A stretch of DNA of 64,000 bases from NCBI GenBank assembly GCA_018402525.1, contig JAGYIR010000011.1, positions 558,001 to 622,000 of the forward strand, read 5' to 3'. Below, piece by piece: positions 55,777-64,000 of the stretch (position 1 is the stretch's first letter; every line of letters begins with the position of its first letter). This DNA is from Crocinitomicaceae bacterium. GTDB taxonomy: Bacteria; Bacteroidota; Bacteroidia; Flavobacteriales_D; Crocinitomicaceae. The translations under genes were made by a program, and so were the position numbers. The notes under the pieces were generated by a model that was given only the letters and a program-made list of their open reading frames with translations, made no database searches and was not told the DNA's origin.

Positions 55777-56002
55777 TGTTGATTCTAACGCTAAACTACC
55801 AATTTAATTTTATATGTGGAAACGAATGTGATGTGATATGATCCATGAACCCAAAGCCGATGGCATTGGGCAAATAATGTGATAAAGCAGTTTGGTGTAA
55901 CTCATTTCAATAGTGATTCGATTAATTTACTATTGAAAATACGAAAAAATAAGTTTTGAAAAACATAATCTCATCTAAAAAAAATACTGCCAGTACTTTC
56001 TA

Positions 56003-56031
56003 TTGCCAATCCCCTTTACTTCTTATTTTTG
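56003..56031 (+). promoter_or_regulatory. Promoter of the EamA transporter gene
   Basis: TTG (56003-56005), 18-base spacer, TATTTTTG (56024-56031): a complete consensus promoter, four bases before the ATG at 56036. This is the best supported of the four-base-spacing cases and predicts a leaderless mRNA. Confidence 0.7.
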
Positions 56032-56035
56032 CAGG

Positions 56036-56938
56036 ATGAATAAGGGGATTCTCTACATGATTTTGTCTGGCATGTGCTTCATCGTGGTGAATTTCTTTGT
56101 GAAACTGATGGGTGCAGGTGCACAGCTCGAAATCCTTCCAGAAATTCAATCATTCCCAGCGCATGAATTGGTACTGGCACGATCCATTGTCTCATTCGTG
56201 ATCAGCTTTGCAGTCATCAAACACCGTAAACTTCCACTGTTCGGTGTGAATAAAAAATGGTTGATTATTCGCGGTGTCGCCGGAACGATTGCCCTAACGA
56301 TCTTCTTTTACACTATTCATTACCTGCCTTTGGCCATTGCAACCACCGTGCAGTACCTCGCTCCGATTTTCACGGTCATTTTTGCCATTGTTTTGCTCAA
56401 AGAAAAAGTAAAGACGCTACAATGGTTTTTTATTGCACTTTCATTTTTAGGGGTAAGTTTAATTGGTCTGGATAAACTGGTCGAAACAACAAAAGCAACG
56501 GAAAGCATTTCGTATTTGTGGCTGGGACTAGGCATACTCTCCGCAGTATTTTCAGGAATTGCATACGTCGCCATATTGAAGTTGAAAGCGACCGATGCGC
56601 CGATTGTCATTGTTTCCTACTTTCCAATGATTGCCATTCCAGTAATGATCGTTTTCTGTCTCTTCGAGTTTACCATGCCCCAGGGAATTGAATGGTTATT
56701 ACTTCTGATCATTGGCATTTTTACGCAGTTTGCACAAATATTATTGACAAAAGCATTCCATGAAGGAACAGCTTCTACCATCACCCCCTTTCAATACCTC
56801 GGTGCCATTTACGCGTTCCTGATTGGGTATTTTGTTTTCGATGAAACACTCAGTATGATTGTGAATATTGGTATTGTGATGGTTGTGGGGGGTGTCTTTA
56901 TCAATGCCTTGATTAAGAAGAAAAAAAGTTTAATTTGA
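56036..56938 (+). CDS. EamA/DMT family transporter
   Basis: I start at ATG 56036 because the promoter occupies the sequence before it; 300 residues. Ten hydrophobic helices in two EamA repeats (about 1-135 and 160-295), with LPLAIATTVQYLAPIFTVIF in the first and FHEGTASTITPFQYLGAIYA in the second, the usual DMT signature at helix 4 and 9. Substrate is unknown (metabolite efflux or uptake). It is followed by the palindromic repeat array, not by another gene on a common transcript. Confidence 0.88.
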   Translation: MNKGILYMILSGMCFIVVNFFVKLMGAGAQLEILPEIQSFPAHELVLARSIVSFVISFAVIKHRKLPLFGVNKKWLIIRGVAGTIALTIFFYTIHYLPLAIATTVQYLAPIFTVIFAIVLLKEKVKTLQWFFIALSFLGVSLIGLDKLVETTKATESISYLWLGLGILSAVFSGIAYVAILKLKATDAPIVIVSYFPMIAIPVMIVFCLFEFTMPQGIEWLLLLIIGIFTQFAQILLTKAFHEGTASTITPFQYLGAIYAFLIGYFVFDETLSMIVNIGIVMVVGGVFINALIKKKKSLI

Positions 56939-56961
56939 GAACAGTGATGGCAAGACATTTG

Positions 56962-57236
56962 TATTGCAATATTTCGATATTTGAATATTTGAATATTTAG
57001 CTATTTCGAAATATTGCGATTTTGAAATTATCGATAGTGACTCAAAGTGCAGTAAATCAATATTTTATATTTAGCCATTTCGCAATATTTCGATATTGAA
57101 ACTTTAGATATTAGTTCAAAGCACAGCAAATCAATGTTCTAAATTTCGCAATATTGCGATATATGAATATTCAATAATAATACAATGCATTATAAATCAA
57201 AAATTTAAATTGTTAAATATCGCAATATTTCGATAT
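56962..57236. repeat. Tandem array of CGCAATATTGCG-type palindromic units
   Basis: This fills most of a 345-bp gene-free gap (56939-57283). Five 19-bp near-palindromes occur: 56962-56980 (imperfect), TTTCGAAATATTGCGATTT at 57004, TTTCGCAATATTTCGATAT at 57078, TTTCGCAATATTGCGATAT at 57144 and TATCGCAATATTTCGATAT at 57218. The last four are 74, 66 and 74 bp apart start to start, and the spacers also match (CTCAAAGTGCAGTAAATCAA against TTCAAAGCACAGCAAATCAA). It is a roughly 74-bp tandem repeat with a palindrome in each unit. It is not a CRISPR: the spacers are conserved and there are no cas genes. No coding potential. Confidence 0.85.
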
Positions 57237-57283
57237 AACCATGTCATCTCACCACCAAACATAATTTTTAGTAATTTTAAACA

Positions 57284-58204
57284 ATGAATCAACAAATCAA
57301 GAGAGAGCAGTTATCCAGTTTTGGAAATCTTGAATTACTTGCAAAACAAGTGGTAGAGGGATTTATTACAGGTATGCACAAAAGCCCCTTTCACGGGTTT
57401 TCTGTTGAATTTGCTGAGCATCGATTGTACAACCAGGGTGAATCTACACGACACATCGATTGGAAATTGTACGGAAGAACGGATAAGCTATTCACCAAGA
57501 AATACGAGGAAGAGACGAATCTCCGTTGTCAAATTGTGATCGATTGCTCGAGTTCTATGCTTTTTCCAGTAGGAGAAGAACAAACAAAGTTGAGTTTTTC
57601 GGTCTACGCAGCGGCTTCGTTGATTGAACTATTGAAAAAACAACGTGACGCGGTTGGGCTTTCGCTTTTCACTAACAAATTGGATTTGCACACCGTAGCA
57701 AAATCGTCTATTCGACACCATAATTATTTGTACAGTGAACTGGAAAAACACTTGATACACTATTCCAATAGCAATTTGAAAACGACTTCAACGGTAGACG
57801 TCCTGCATGACATTGCAGAATTAAGTCACCGAAGAAGTATGGTTATCATTTTTTCTGATTTACTGGACGATCCCTCAAAACAAGACGAGTTTTTTCAAGC
57901 GTTGCAACACCTCAAGCACAACAAGCACGAGGTCATTGTGTTTCACACCGTGGACAAGAAAAATGAACTAGATTTTGAATTGGAAAATCGACCGTACAAC
58001 TTGGTGGACATGGAAACGGGTGAGGCGATTAAGATTCAACCGAATCAGTTCAAAGAAGAATATAAATCGTCGATTGAAAGCTATTTCAAGTCGATTGCGT
58101 TAAAGTGTGCAGATTATAAAATTGACTTTATGCCAGCCGATATTCGCGGTGGATACAACGATGTGCTGTTGAATTATCTGCTCAAACGCCAGAAAATGCG
58201 CTAA
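57284..58204 (+). CDS. DUF58 domain protein (vWA-like)
   Basis: A 306-residue protein. GFSVEFAEHRLYNQGESTRH followed by IDWKLYGRTDKLFTKKYEEE is the DUF58 signature, and VIDCSSSMLFP near 88-98 is a von Willebrand A-like MIDAS variant (D-x-S-x-S). In Bacteroidetes DUF58 usually works with a MoxR ATPase and BatA/BatB-like proteins, but no such partner is nearby. TAATTTTA, one mismatch from the -7 consensus, is four bases before the ATG. Its end overlaps the convergent DUF4301 gene by four bases. Confidence 0.9.
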   Translation: MNQQIKREQLSSFGNLELLAKQVVEGFITGMHKSPFHGFSVEFAEHRLYNQGESTRHIDWKLYGRTDKLFTKKYEEETNLRCQIVIDCSSSMLFPVGEEQTKLSFSVYAAASLIELLKKQRDAVGLSLFTNKLDLHTVAKSSIRHHNYLYSELEKHLIHYSNSNLKTTSTVDVLHDIAELSHRRSMVIIFSDLLDDPSKQDEFFQALQHLKHNKHEVIVFHTVDKKNELDFELENRPYNLVDMETGEAIKIQPNQFKEEYKSSIESYFKSIALKCADYKIDFMPADIRGGYNDVLLNYLLKRQKMR

Positions 58205-59565
58205 GCCTTGTGCGCTGGTTTTGTTAAATCCAACACCGTTTTTACCGGACTAAACGTTTCTGATGGAATCTCTACGAAAAGGGTGTTCCAGTTACTCATC
58301 GAACCGTTCCATAACCCTGGTAATTCTCTGTACTTTATTGTTTTCCCTTTGTGCGATTTTTCGACAATAAAATAGGCGTCATTGTCCCGAAATGGTAATA
58401 AATCTAAACGTTTTCCGTAACAATCTGTTTTGGAAACGGCCATAAACACAGGATTAAAATGACTACTCGAAGCGACTATTTCTTGTTGATCTGCATTTGC
58501 TGAAATCTGCACTTTTTCAATGATTTGCTTGAATACATCGCCTTCCTTGTTCTTCACCCAAAACGGTCCGCCTCCTGGCTCTCCTTCATTTTTAACCATT
58601 CCACACACGCGTGTTGGTCGACTCAACATGATTTCAAGTTGATCAACATCGAAATTCTTCAATTCATCTTCGGAAAGCAACTCGTACTTTTCGTTAAACT
58701 CTTGTAATCGTTCGGTTGAATAATTCTCATCCAATGCGCACAAATCATTTTGCAATTGCTTCAAAAGTCCTGTGATGATTTTCCAGGTGCGTTTTGTTAC
58801 GTGCGATTTCGACGAATGCTGCACATTGTCAATATTCTTAACCAACACCACTTCTGCATCAATTTTGTTCAAATTAGTGAGTAATGCACCATGTCCCGCT
58901 GGTCTTCTCAATGCTTCTCCGTCCTCCTCAACTAAATTCCCGTTCTCATCAAAGCAAAATGCATCAGTTCCAGGCTCTTGGTAAGAGAAACTGCATTCAA
59001 CCGGCAATTTTAGCAAATCAATGTTCTCACTTATTTGATTCTCAAACGTTTTCTGGATGGTAAAATGAACATGTGCTTTTTCTTCAATAATTGTTGCCGC
59101 TTGCCGGACTTGCTCCTGAAACGAGGAAAATATGCGATCTCCTTCTTGATGAAATGGAATCAACCCTTTTGGTAATTCTCCAAAATTCAGTTGATCTCGG
59201 TCCAATAATCGTTTTACGAAATTCACTCGGTCATCAATTGGTTGATTTTTCAGCGCTTCAAGTTGCCTTAAAGCAAGATCGCCCACTTTTGCAAAAAACT
59301 CTTCAACGAGCGGAGATGATTCACCCGATTCTAACCATTCGAACAAAAACTGAAACATGCGCGAACCAGAACCCGACGAAGGAATAAAAAATACTGGTGG
59401 ATTTTTCAACGTTGAGTAAGCCTCCAGTGCATCAAACTCCTCCAACTGTTTTAAGCGCTTAATACCTTGACCGATGGTGCAGGCAGCAACCAATTCAACC
59501 GTACAATTGCTGTTTAGGACTTGCTTTCGTTGAATTTCAATTTCTTCTTGGTTTACTTTCTGCAT
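58201..59565 (-). CDS. DUF4301 family protein
   Basis: A 454-residue protein with FFIPSSGSGSRMFQFLFEW near 55-73 (nucleotidyltransferase-like G-S-G-S-R-M loop), PFHQEGDRIFSSFQEQV and the long conserved AGHGALLTNLNKIDAEVVLV block near 230-249. These match DUF4301, a Bacteroidetes family resembling sugar nucleotidyltransferases; catalytic activity is unproven. It has no operon partner and overlaps the DUF58 gene end by four bases. The neighbouring methyltransferase gene is divergent. Confidence 0.85.
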   Translation of the reverse strand: MQKVNQEEIEIQRKQVLNSNCTVELVAACTIGQGIKRLKQLEEFDALEAYSTLKNPPVFFIPSSGSGSRMFQFLFEWLESGESSPLVEEFFAKVGDLALRQLEALKNQPIDDRVNFVKRLLDRDQLNFGELPKGLIPFHQEGDRIFSSFQEQVRQAATIIEEKAHVHFTIQKTFENQISENIDLLKLPVECSFSYQEPGTDAFCFDENGNLVEEDGEALRRPAGHGALLTNLNKIDAEVVLVKNIDNVQHSSKSHVTKRTWKIITGLLKQLQNDLCALDENYSTERLQEFNEKYELLSEDELKNFDVDQLEIMLSRPTRVCGMVKNEGEPGGGPFWVKNKEGDVFKQIIEKVQISANADQQEIVASSSHFNPVFMAVSKTDCYGKRLDLLPFRDNDAYFIVEKSHKGKTIKYRELPGLWNGSMSNWNTLFVEIPSETFSPVKTVLDLTKPAHKA

Positions 59566-59595
59566 TATTCAGTGAAGATTGTTTAATTTGCACAG

Positions 59596-60369
59596 GTGAA
59601 TATCGGAGTCGAATATATAAAATATAGATGGAACGCAAAAGGGCGACATGGAATCCACTCACCTTTTGTTTACGACTTGGTCGATAAATGTTTGAAAATC
59701 AAACTAGCGGAGAGCGATAAAAAAAGCCTAGATTCGCTGTTTTCAAAACTCGAAAACGATAAAAATACCATTGAAATTGCCGATTTTGGAGCGGGATCAA
59801 AAAAATTGACGCACACCCGTTCGATTGAATCCATTTTTAAAACAAGCTCATCGAAAGGAAAATATGGTCGACTATTGTACCAGTTGGCTCGATTTTATTC
59901 ACCGAAAACCATTCTTGAATTTGGAACGTCACTTGGAGTTGGCACCACCTATATGCAATTGGGGAATCCAGCCGCGTCAATCACAACGATCGAAGCCTGC
60001 GAAAACACACGCAAGAAAGCATTGGAGAATTTCGAAATCCTTGGACTGAATGATGTTGATAGTCAGCACATGACTTTTGATACTTACTTGAAGACCATTC
60101 CGACTTCTGCATCGTTTGATTTGATTTTTGTCGACGGTCACCACGATGGTGAAGCACTATTAAGCTACATGAAGCAACTACGTTCATTCGCACATGATGA
60201 AACGCTATTTGTTCTAGACGATATTCGTTGGAGTGCATCCATGCTTGACGCTTGGAATAAAATTGTGGCAGATGAAAACTACCACGTCACATTAGATTTC
60301 TTTCGATTTGGAATTGTTGCTCCACGCAAACATCAGGTGAAAGAGCATTTTGTCCTCAAAAACGCCTAA
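59596..60369 (+). CDS. Class I SAM-dependent methyltransferase
   Basis: A 257-residue protein starting with GTG at 59596. RWNAKGRHGIHSPFVYDLVD is a Bacteroidetes-specific N-terminal block, and the SAM-binding core follows: ILEFGTSLGVGTTYMQLGN near 97-115, ITTIEAC near 122 and FDLIFVDGHHDGEALLSYM near 173-191, resembling O-methyltransferase family 3. Substrate unknown. A near-consensus -7 box lies five bases before the start. It overlaps the convergent anti-sigma gene by four bases. Confidence 0.85.
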   Translation: MNIGVEYIKYRWNAKGRHGIHSPFVYDLVDKCLKIKLAESDKKSLDSLFSKLENDKNTIEIADFGAGSKKLTHTRSIESIFKTSSSKGKYGRLLYQLARFYSPKTILEFGTSLGVGTTYMQLGNPAASITTIEACENTRKKALENFEILGLNDVDSQHMTFDTYLKTIPTSASFDLIFVDGHHDGEALLSYMKQLRSFAHDETLFVLDDIRWSASMLDAWNKIVADENYHVTLDFFRFGIVAPRKHQVKEHFVLKNA

Positions 60370-61091
60370 AACGTAGCAGTCAGCAAATCCAGTAAATCCG
60401 CTGTTTCATCGGCGGGTTGTGCATAGGAAATGGTACTCTCTGCACTTCCAGTAAAAACACCATCTGGGTGTGACCAAAATTCATCGCTCGAAACATCGTC
60501 CATCATGGCTGGCGATGTCGCATCTACAACTAAGGAACTCGAAGCAGGTGCTAAAGGCATGTTTCGTTCAGCTAAATAATCTGGACCTTGGCTACTTCCC
60601 GTTAATGGAGCAGCAACATTCAAAGGTTCTTCGGTTGGTAACTCAACCTCATTACTTTTAACCTCATCATTTGTTTCAGCTTGCTTTTCGACTTCTGTTT
60701 TTTCAACCTGCGCCAATTGTGTCGTATTGTTAGCAAGATCAGTTGAGAAGAACGGATAAACCATCCAAAATATAAGAAAAGCCGCTGCTAACTGCATAAT
60801 CGGCTGGCGATAAATGGGTTTGTCCTTTGGAATCACCACCGCCAACACAGAATTATACCAAAGCGGTGCTACCTTCGGGTGCGTTTGAACAAATAATTGA
60901 TCCAATGATTCTTTTGTTTCTTTTCTTGGTTCAATTGTTTCGACCGCCATTCCATCGATTTGAAATAGCATTGCTTTCATCGCATTGAATTCATCTTCGC
61001 TCGTACATAGCTCGCTGATTTCCGAACGTTCATCGGTTGTCAATTCGATAAATTCTTTGTCTTTAATAATATCTAAATAGTCCCTTTCCAT
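60366..61091 (-). CDS. Putative membrane anti-sigma factor
   Basis: A 241-residue protein. The N-terminus (about 1-110) is helical and soluble (IIKDKEFIELTTDERSEISE ... EFNAMKAMLFQIDGM), one membrane helix lies at about 118-137 (IMQLAAAFLIFWMVYPFF), and the rest is a Glu/Asn/Ser-rich periplasmic part. With a sigma factor three bases upstream this is the classic anti-sigma layout, although no zinc-binding HxxxCxxC motif is present, so the sensing mode is unknown. Confidence 0.75.
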   Translation of the reverse strand: MERDYLDIIKDKEFIELTTDERSEISELCTSEDEFNAMKAMLFQIDGMAVETIEPRKETKESLDQLFVQTHPKVAPLWYNSVLAVVIPKDKPIYRQPIMQLAAAFLIFWMVYPFFSTDLANNTTQLAQVEKTEVEKQAETNDEVKSNEVELPTEEPLNVAAPLTGSSQGPDYLAERNMPLAPASSSLVVDATSPAMMDDVSSDEFWSHPDGVFTGSAESTISYAQPADETADLLDLLTATF

Positions 61092-61093
61092 CT

Positions 61094-61684
61094 TTACTGA
61101 TTTAAAATTGGGTTAAAATCTTTCAAACTCGTTGCTAAGTATTTGGTTGCATAAAACAAACGGGACTTCACCGTTCCTTCATTCAATTCCAATACTTCAG
61201 CGATTTCTTTAATCGATAATCCATCGATGTGTCGCAACTTAAATGCTTCACTGTGTTTATCGTCCAGCAGCTCCATACTCTCTTCAAACTTGCTTCTAAA
61301 CTGAACATCCTGTACTTCATGGAGGACATTTGCATTTACATCACTCACTGCAAACGAACTGTCCAACCCATTTGATGTGTTTTTTCGCACTTCCTGCTTC
61401 TTGTATTCATTCTTACACATGTTGTTTGCCACTGAATACATCCACGTTTTAAACTTTCTAGTTGGATCGAAGAAATCTGGTTTTCGAACAATCTTTGCAA
61501 ATAAATCGTGCATAAAGTCCTCTGCCTTCTCGCGATCTTTCCAAAGCATTCTGAAAAAATAACTCACCAGTGGACCTGAATACCGTTGATAGAGTTCATC
61601 AAATGCGCGCTTTTCACCATTGATGATTGCGATCATTAATTCCTCATCGGACAGTTTACTATATGGCGTTTTGATCAATCGCAT
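61094..61684 (-). CDS. ECF-type RNA polymerase sigma factor
   Basis: A 196-residue sigma factor: region 2 (ELMIAIINGEKRAFDELYQR, YFFRMLWKDREKAEDFMHDL, TWMYSVANNMCKNEYKKQE) and region 4 (LDDKHSEAFKLRHIDGLSIK then EIAEVLELNEGTVKSRLFYA) are complete. It shares one base (TAATG) with the upstream secreted-protein gene and lies two bases before the membrane anti-sigma candidate, so all three are in one operon. Confidence 0.92.
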   Translation of the reverse strand: MRLIKTPYSKLSDEELMIAIINGEKRAFDELYQRYSGPLVSYFFRMLWKDREKAEDFMHDLFAKIVRKPDFFDPTRKFKTWMYSVANNMCKNEYKKQEVRKNTSNGLDSSFAVSDVNANVLHEVQDVQFRSKFEESMELLDDKHSEAFKLRHIDGLSIKEIAEVLELNEGTVKSRLFYATKYLATSLKDFNPILNQ

Positions 61685-62862
61685 TAATAAGCGCTCTTCA
61701 TTTTTTGAACTTGTTCGTATTTTTTACTTTGAGCACCAATGGCATCAATGTAACTATCGATCTCGCTTACTTTCTCCTGCATTCCCTTCTGGTTGTATAC
61801 TTTTCGCATTTGCATGAGCATCGGTAAGTAGTTTGCTGACAATTCACGACCTTTCGCATCCATGGTGTTTTGAACCAATTTCTTGTCAAGTTCTGAATTC
61901 CACAAGGTGTTGTTGCGCCAAAAATTGTCATATTTTGTTGTCTTGTACTCAAAAACCAAACCAGTTAGGTAAATGTCGGACAAAACCGGTTGAAAGTATT
62001 CTTTCGGAGTGGTCAAGGAAATCGCCAAATTCTTCTTCTCGTTTAATTGACAGAACTGCTCCAGAAATTTCACATCAACCACGGTAGCTGAAGGAACGGT
62101 GAATCCTTCTTTCTTCAATTTCGCTCTGTACTCAGTGCTTTGCAATAAATCCAACGAAATAATTTTCACATCGCCACGGATTCCCTTTTTTGTTTGTGCA
62201 TACCATGCTCCGTAAGTATCGTCAAAACCGTGCGTGATCAGAACACCATTTTGTGGAACAGATCTCAAGACGTCCTCGGCATAAGTGACAACACTTTTCG
62301 CAAGTCGTCCATTACTGACTAATTTCTCCAGGTAGTTACTGACGTCCGTTACAGAATTTTGAATCATGTAATACGCGGCCAGTTGAACGTGAACATCGGT
62401 ATTATTTGGTCTGATTTTCTCAGCTTCCTTAAGATGATTGACCAATGAAACGTTATGATTTCCTGCGATGTATTTGTAATAATGGTATTCAAACGACTCA
62501 GGAGCATGCGTTTCAAAATAAGAAACAGCACCATTCATTTGCGATTGCTGCGCTGGTGTAGGTGAACGCTGCTCACGTTGCATTTTTGATTGCGAATTGT
62601 AATAATTAAATGTTGATGATTCCTTTTGAGTGTCTTGCTCAGCTTTTCCAGGTGCCATTCCAGTCCCCTCTTGTTCAGTCTTCTTTATTGAAACCTTCTT
62701 AGATTCACCGCGAGACTCCACCTCTTCCATCACAGGTGCAATTTCACTCTCAGGCTTGCTTGATGTTTTTTCTTGTTTGTTTTTAACCTCCATCTCGTCC
62801 TTCTGTTGACCAAAAGAAAAGCTAGTAATGAAGAAAAAACATATAAAAATCAGATTACGCAT
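61684..62862 (-). CDS. Secreted TPR protein related to the soluble end of DUF2723 proteins
   Basis: A 392-residue protein with signal MRNLIFICFFFITSFSFGQQ and a charged, low-complexity segment (22-95). Helical repeats follow (about 130-200), and the central NGVLITHGFDDTYGAWYAQT followed by KKGIRGDVKIISLDLL strongly resembles the soluble tail of DUF2723 membrane glycosyltransferase-like proteins (GDNDTFPLWY-type motif). The membrane half of that family is absent. It heads the operon with a sigma factor and an anti-sigma candidate; a role as the periplasmic sensor or target is inference. Confidence 0.75.
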   Translation of the reverse strand: MRNLIFICFFFITSFSFGQQKDEMEVKNKQEKTSSKPESEIAPVMEEVESRGESKKVSIKKTEQEGTGMAPGKAEQDTQKESSTFNYYNSQSKMQREQRSPTPAQQSQMNGAVSYFETHAPESFEYHYYKYIAGNHNVSLVNHLKEAEKIRPNNTDVHVQLAAYYMIQNSVTDVSNYLEKLVSNGRLAKSVVTYAEDVLRSVPQNGVLITHGFDDTYGAWYAQTKKGIRGDVKIISLDLLQSTEYRAKLKKEGFTVPSATVVDVKFLEQFCQLNEKKNLAISLTTPKEYFQPVLSDIYLTGLVFEYKTTKYDNFWRNNTLWNSELDKKLVQNTMDAKGRELSANYLPMLMQMRKVYNQKGMQEKVSEIDSYIDAIGAQSKKYEQVQKMKSAY

Positions 62863-62934
62863 ACATCATTTTTTGACACAGTACATTATTCGCAATAAAA
62901 CGTTCAAAAGGTACAAAAAAATAAATTGGAACAA

Positions 62935-63609
62935 TTAACTATTGTCGGCGGTAAACAGGAATTTATTGGGTGATGTTAGGTTTGTTTTGATCGCATACAT
63001 CACGATTCCAGCTGTATTTTTAACGCCCAACTTCGCCATGATGTTCTTACGATGCGTATTTACGGTATGACTACTAATAAATAGTTTATCTGCAATTTGC
63101 TGATTGGTAAACCCTTCAGCAATCAAGGTGATAATCTCACATTCTCGCTTTGAAATAAGCACTGCTTCGCATGAAAAAACATCGTCAAAATCATCTACAT
63201 CTAGATTCGCCTCCTTAATGGTATCCAAAATCTGACCACAAAAGAATTTGTTTCCTTTCAATGTTTCCGTCACCGCTTCTATGATCTCTGGAATCGAGCA
63301 ATCCTTTTTAACGTAGCTTGTAATTCCCGCTCGTAATGCGTCGACCAGGACTTGGGCAGATTGTTCTGGAGTAATTGCCAAAAGGTTTATTTTTGGATAC
63401 ATCCCCTTAATTAAAAGCAAGACATCAATATCAAATCCAGGTGATGTGTAGTCGATAACGACAAGCTCTGTTGGAAACGAGGTTAACATATCAATCAATT
63501 CTTTGCTTGACTGAGCTTCACCGACGATTTCCACATCCAGCTTCGTGTTTAAAATCGTGCGGATACCCACGCGCATTAAATCGTTACTATCTGCTAAAAT
63601 CAACCGCAT
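62935..63609 (-). CDS. NarL/LuxR-type response regulator
   Basis: A 224-residue two-domain regulator. The receiver domain (1-120) has acidic D8 and D11 region residues, phospho-acceptor D53 in VVIDYTSPG and a C-terminal Lys (SYVKKDCS). The DNA-binding LuxR helix-turn-helix is at about 150-210 (SKRECEIITLIAEGFTNQQI, then SSHTVNTHRKNIMAKLGVKN). No histidine kinase is next to it. A full promoter on the minus strand (TTG, 21-base spacer, TATTTTTG at 63632-63639) precedes it with a 22-base leader. Confidence 0.9.
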   Translation of the reverse strand: MRLILADSNDLMRVGIRTILNTKLDVEIVGEAQSSKELIDMLTSFPTELVVIDYTSPGFDIDVLLLIKGMYPKINLLAITPEQSAQVLVDALRAGITSYVKKDCSIPEIIEAVTETLKGNKFFCGQILDTIKEANLDVDDFDDVFSCEAVLISKRECEIITLIAEGFTNQQIADKLFISSHTVNTHRKNIMAKLGVKNTAGIVMYAIKTNLTSPNKFLFTADNS

Positions 63610-63631
63610 TATTTAGAATAAGTTTAAATAA

Positions 63632-63663
63632 CAAAAATACAATTCTAATTCACATGAAAACAA
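63632..63663 (-). promoter_or_regulatory. Promoter of the response regulator gene
   Basis: On the minus strand TTG (63663-63661), 21 bases, TATTTTTG (63639-63632) matches the TTG-N19-21-TAnnTTTG consensus. Confidence 0.65.
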
Positions 63664-63692
63664 AAAAGCCCCACATAAATTATGAAGGGCTC
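63661..63692 (-). terminator. Intrinsic terminator after ilvE
   Basis: AGCCC (63667-63671) pairs with GGGCT (63687-63691), extended by an inner CATAA/TTATG pairing; on the minus strand a run of six Ts follows. It overlaps the -33 box of the next leftward promoter. Confidence 0.8.
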
Positions 63693-63711
63693 TCGGTTTA
63701 AAAATATCTAG

Positions 63712-64000
63712 TTACACTTTAAGACACCATTTCAATTCGTCCGTTTCGCGTCCCAATTTCAGATCTGTCATGTAATTCTTTATTCTATTCGATAACTCTC
63801 TCGTTTCAACTGCTGGAAGCTCAAGGACTTCTCCTCTATAACCAATCTTTGCGATCGGAGCTATAGTTGCAGCCGTTCCAGCACCAAAAGCTTCTTGAAG
63901 ACTTCCGTCCTTAATCGCAGTGATCACTTCTTCTACAGTTACCTTTCTCTCCTCTACTTCAACACCCCATTTCTGAGCGATTTCAACAACAGACCGTTTG
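63712..64000 (-). CDS. ilvE: Branched-chain amino acid aminotransferase, C-terminal part (runs off window)
   Basis: The visible 95 residues read KRSVVEIAQKWGVEVEERKV, then EEVITAIKDGSLQEAFGAGT and AATIAPIAKIGYRGEVLELP, ending DELKWCLKV. FGAGTAA-x-x-AP is the hallmark substrate/PLP loop of class IV branched-chain aminotransferases (group II, about 355 residues). The rest lies beyond the right edge. It interconverts Val, Leu and Ile with their keto acids. A terminator follows its stop. Confidence 0.93.
   Translation of the reverse strand, partial: KRSVVEIAQKWGVEVEERKVTVEEVITAIKDGSLQEAFGAGTAATIAPIAKIGYRGEVLELPAVETRELSNRIKNYMTDLKLGRETDELKWCLKV

Noticed and set aside
56962-57236. CRISPR array
   Set aside because: Units are near-palindromes with conserved, not unique, spacers of irregular length, and there are no cas genes.
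56962-57236. Replication origin
   Set aside because: The array is AT-rich and repeated, but I see no DnaA boxes of the TTATCCACA type and no dnaA or dnaN nearby.

Overview
The window looks like the chromosome of a Flavobacteriia-type Bacteroidota, most like the Crocinitomicaceae/Fluviicola kind. This rests on AT-rich DNA, TTG-N19-TAnnTTTG promoters, type IX secretion (T9SS) sorting tails, BamD next to an omega-like RNA polymerase subunit, DUF4835, GSCFA, DUF1599 and DUF5522 families, and an arginine decarboxylase/agmatinase/deoxyhypusine-synthase-like operon. I see no phage, transposase, CRISPR array or plasmid gene. One tRNA (Leu, GAG) is present. || Layout. 1-10 kb: the start of tpiA, a DoxX/thioredoxin-like membrane protein and DUF1599 form one leftward operon, divergent from folP. 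Then come a PLP enzyme, small conserved proteins, an acyltransferase, a cystathionine beta-synthase plus BtuF-like pair, and a Na/Ca exchanger with a 22-Asp loop. 10-19 kb: uvrB, comB, a zinc phospholipase/nuclease-like protein, a NatAB-type ABC exporter (natA frameshifted), an unusual F-x6-W repeat protein and T9SS cargo. 19-24 kb: tRNA-Leu, an Lrp regulator and a tightly coupled polyamine operon. 24-31 kb: PadR plus PspC membrane sensor, RluA-type pseudouridine synthase, secreted T9SS/tail-fibre-chaperone proteins and lipoproteins. 31-38 kb: SelO, proC, a twice-frameshifted beta-propeller gene, mdh, and an ECF sigma factor with a membrane partner carrying a gliding-motility-type C-terminus. 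38-41.6 kb: a low-GC accessory stretch of TPR and orphan membrane proteins, containing a decayed copy of the 3' end of the neighbouring GSCFA gene. 41.6-48 kb: leftward housekeeping operon bamD-rpoZ-coaBC-DUF4835-recN-GSCFA. 48-56 kb: leftward operon OMP-prmC-ligA-DUF6913-dapA-nrnA-FKBP-FKBP. 56-64 kb: EamA transporter, a tandem palindromic repeat array, DUF58, DUF4301, a methyltransferase, a second sigma/anti-sigma operon, a NarL-type response regulator and the end of ilvE. || Three window-wide points stand out. (1) Five single-base indels, three of them clearly in or beside A/T runs, break four genes, including prmC, which suggests assembly errors more than biology. (2) A family of 19-bp near-palindromes built on CGCAATATTGCG occurs eight times in three intergenic spacers, several copies spaced 74 bp apart. 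(3) Several genes have the TAnnTTTG -7 element exactly four bases before the start codon, which predicts leaderless mRNAs.
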